A stretch of DNA of 41,246 nucleotides. Origin: Alphaproteobacteria bacterium (lineage in GTDB: Bacteria > Pseudomonadota > Alphaproteobacteria > RF32 > CAG-239). This document shows, piece by piece, positions 39,852-41,246 of this stretch. The position numbers and the translations under genes were made by a program. The notes under the pieces are model-generated. The model saw nothing but the letters and a program-made list of their open reading frames with translations. It did no database searches and was not told the DNA's origin. Each line of letters begins with the position of its first letter. The first letter of the stretch is position 1. Where the stretch lies: positions 1 to 41,246 of the forward strand of contig CAAGHP010000005.1 in NCBI GenBank assembly GCA_900769705.1, in the 5' to 3' direction.

Positions 39852-40409
39852 TTAAAGCATATTCTGCTTTTCTGTCGTAATATATTCCGGTGGAATTAGG
39901 CCGTCTTTTATAACAAGAAGATAGTAGCGCACGTATGCAAATCTTCGGCCTAGTTTGTCATTGCAAATACTCCAGTCAACCGGAGAAAAATCAATATCTT
40001 TTACAGAAGCCAGTTTTTCATAAAACTCGTCGCATTTGCACATAAGTTCAGGATGTTCAAGGCATTCAGGATGTTTATCGCCGAGAGGAGGGGAAACATA
40101 AATGCTTTCAATTAAACCATCGGCATCCAATTTATTAACATCTACAGATATAAGTACATTGTTTTCTGCAAAATTTTTTAATAAATCAACTGATTGTTCG
40201 TTCCACTTAATGGGTTCAGTAAAAAATCTAATTCCACGGCTGCGGCCGGTAAAACATTTTTCCAGCCATTCTATAACATCTTCTTGAGTCTTTAGATTTT
40301 CATCTCTCCACAAATAGCTTTTAAGATTAACCGTTTTGCTTTTGGCAAATGATTGTAATCCATCAGTCTTAATTGTATTATCTTGGGGAATATAATGGTA
40401 TAGTTTCAT
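39852..40409 (-). CDS. Unknown accessory protein
   Basis: The 185-aa protein begins MKLYHYIPQDNTIKTDGLQS and contains WRDENLKTQEDVIEWLEKCF, TGRSRGIRFFTEPIKW and VSPPLGDKHPECLEHPELMCKCDEFYEKL. I do not recognise a named family. The opening pattern (aromatic-His-Tyr, then a helix leading to GL) recalls the start of ADP-ribosyltransferase-fold proteins, but this is only a weak resemblance and catalytic residues cannot be assigned. GAGG lies 8 nt before the ATG. It stands alone beside the tRNA-Ser repeat cluster, as accessory genes often do. Confidence 0.6.
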   Translation of the reverse strand: MKLYHYIPQDNTIKTDGLQSFAKSKTVNLKSYLWRDENLKTQEDVIEWLEKCFTGRSRGIRFFTEPIKWNEQSVDLLKNFAENNVLISVDVNKLDADGLIESIYVSPPLGDKHPECLEHPELMCKCDEFYEKLASVKDIDFSPVDWSICNDKLGRRFAYVRYYLLVIKDGLIPPEYITTEKQNML

Positions 40410-40930
40410 ATTATAAGCCTCACATGATTATATGGCATAATGTAATAAATTATAAATCAACGCAAGCATTTTTTTACCTCTTTATCAAAATCAGATTCTA
40501 TATGCTGTGTTTTATTAAATACATCATATTCCTTTTACATTTGAGGCTGATTAAATGAAATCTTTATTTAAATTTGTAGTATTGTTGTAGTATTTTAAAA
40601 AATTAAAAATGGCTATGAATTAACATAACCCTTTAATTTTTAATGGTGCGCGAATTGGAGATTCACTCATAACGTCTATACGTTTTCCCCATCTCGCAAA
40701 TTAAGTTCCCTCCTTTTATATATTCAAAAGATATGATATATAAGAAGTTGAGAAGATTATAATGTCCTTAATTAGACTAAATTGCTTATCAAATTATATG
40801 CGTATAAAATATTATATTATAATAAATTGTGTATAATTATAAGATTTTTCTTGTGGTGACTAAATAAGTGTGATATATGGTATAATATGATATATTATCA
40901 TGTTCAGATGATGATTTATCATATTTAGGT

Positions 40931-40960
40931 AAGACAAAACGAGATGTTTTGTCTTTTTTG
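40931..40960 (+). terminator. Rho-independent terminator (first of two)
   Basis: A perfect 10-bp stem, AAGACAAAAC (40931-40940) with GTTTTGTCTT (40946-40955), loop GAGAT, followed by T's. No gene on the plus strand immediately before it, so the transcript it ends is unidentified. Confidence 0.8.
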
Positions 40961-40973
40961 TTTTTAAACTTAC

Positions 40974-41008
40974 AGCCATTCGGTGATTTGTGCCGAGTGG
41001 CTTTTTTT
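40974..41008 (+). terminator. Rho-independent terminator (second of two)
   Basis: AGCCATTCGG (40974-40983) pairs with CCGAGTGGCT (40993-41002) with one G-T pair, and seven T's follow. It lies only 20 nt before the ATG of the partial gene and could also act as a leader attenuator for it. Confidence 0.75.
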
Positions 41009-41022
41009 ATGGAGAAATTAGA

Positions 41023-41246
41023 ATGGATATGTTTGGAAAATTCAAATCGATTTTCGGTTACGAAAATAATGATGATGAAAAAAATAAGATCGATAGCTAC
41101 GGTGTTGACCATAGTAATTTTAGTTTGCGTGATGAGATAGAATATCAAATGGCGCGTGTTAATCGAGAAGACCAGTTTAAGCAAAGTTATAATAATCAGG
41201 GAATAACCGATAATTATCCTCAGTTTGGCAAAAGTTTTTGGGGTAA
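41023..41246 (+). CDS. Partial gene at right edge, unknown protein
   Basis: An open frame from ATG 41023 to the window end (74 codons, no stop) translates MDMFGKFKSIFGYENNDDEK and onward, rich in Asn, Asp and Gln, ending SFWG. GGAG lies 8 nt upstream. A second ATG is two codons later. I recognise no domain in the visible part; it is hydrophilic without a signal peptide. Confidence 0.55.
   Translation, partial: MDMFGKFKSIFGYENNDDEKNKIDSYGVDHSNFSLRDEIEYQMARVNREDQFKQSYNNQGITDNYPQFGKSFWG

Larger units (their letters stand above)
40410..41022. other. AT-rich intergenic region with two tandem terminators
   Basis: No convincing gene in 40410-40930. On the minus strand between about 40615 and 40725 an AAGGAGGG ribosome-site-like sequence precedes two tiny overlapping frames of 9 and 16 codons, probably chance or leader-type. 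Imperfect inverted A/T repeats surround 40600-40645. The last 100 bases hold the two hairpins listed separately. Confidence 0.5.

Noticed and set aside
40615..40725. Two tiny overlapping minus-strand frames (9 and 16 codons) after an AAGGAGGG sequence
   Set aside because: Too short to distinguish from chance, with no homology that I can recognise. They are mentioned only in the intergenic description.
40949..41140. 63-codon plus-strand frame ending in a hydrophobic stretch
   Set aside because: It starts inside the first terminator, runs through the second, and is in a different frame from the better-supported edge gene at 41023, which has a ribosome site.

Overview
The window looks like a chromosomal segment of an AT-leaning alphaproteobacterium. 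Several things point that way: the hflK-hflC-DegP-like block, the kdsD-lptC/lptA-lptB block next to a long-form hibernation factor and ptsN, a DUF4167 gene beside prmC, and an RpoH-type sigma factor. The standard genetic code is used, since TGA acts as a stop throughout. The style of the prepilin-like protein and of the dispersed palindromic repeat recalls uncultured gut-associated Alphaproteobacteria, but that lineage guess is from memory and is not tested here.

Layout. 1-552: start of tuf preceded by tRNA-Gly and tRNA-Tyr (minus strand). 705-2313: murQ facing comF. 2315-6494: a minus-strand operon sufS-sufT-sufE followed by a SucC/SucD-like pair that has lost key catalytic motifs. 6709-8795: rplU-rpmA and obgE-rsfS. 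9085-14911: mrp, diverging from hflK-hflC-degP-like-holC and kdsD. 14915-18142: an apparent LptC-LptA fusion, lptB, hpf and ptsN. 18190-20960 is an accessory patch: a small unknown gene, a highly structured RNA-like segment ending in a terminator, a prepilin-like gene carrying an in-frame palindromic repeat, and a wHTH-Fic gene between direct repeats whose Fic motif has Gln instead of His. 20985-30098 returns to core genes (rlmH, recX, hslO, a lipoprotein, an ApaG-like gene, a cupin, ptsP, a RodZ-like gene, hisS, prfA). 30140-30570 is a second structured, terminator-ended non-coding segment. 30571-33871 is an AT-rich methyltransferase/GT-C/GT2 cassette. 33872-38820 is a long minus-strand run (asnS, a secreted unknown, rpoH, prmC, DUF4167, an unknown). 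38948-41246 has a glycine-zipper lipoprotein, tRNA-Ser with inverted and tandem copies of tRNA-3'-end-like sequence, an unknown accessory gene, and a gene running off the edge.

How the genes fit together. The core content covers translation (tuf, rplU, rpmA, obgE, rsfS, hisS, asnS, prfA, prmC, rlmH, hpf), Fe-S assembly (sufS/T/E, mrp), envelope quality control (hflKC, DegP-like, rpoH, hslO), LPS synthesis and export (kdsD, LptC/A, LptB), and nitrogen-PTS signalling (ptsP, ptsN). The parts most worth following up are the degenerate SucCD-like pair inside the suf operon, the LptC-LptA fusion, the two structured RNA-like segments, the His-less Fic protein with palindromic operator-like repeats, and the tRNA-Ser-associated repeat cluster.
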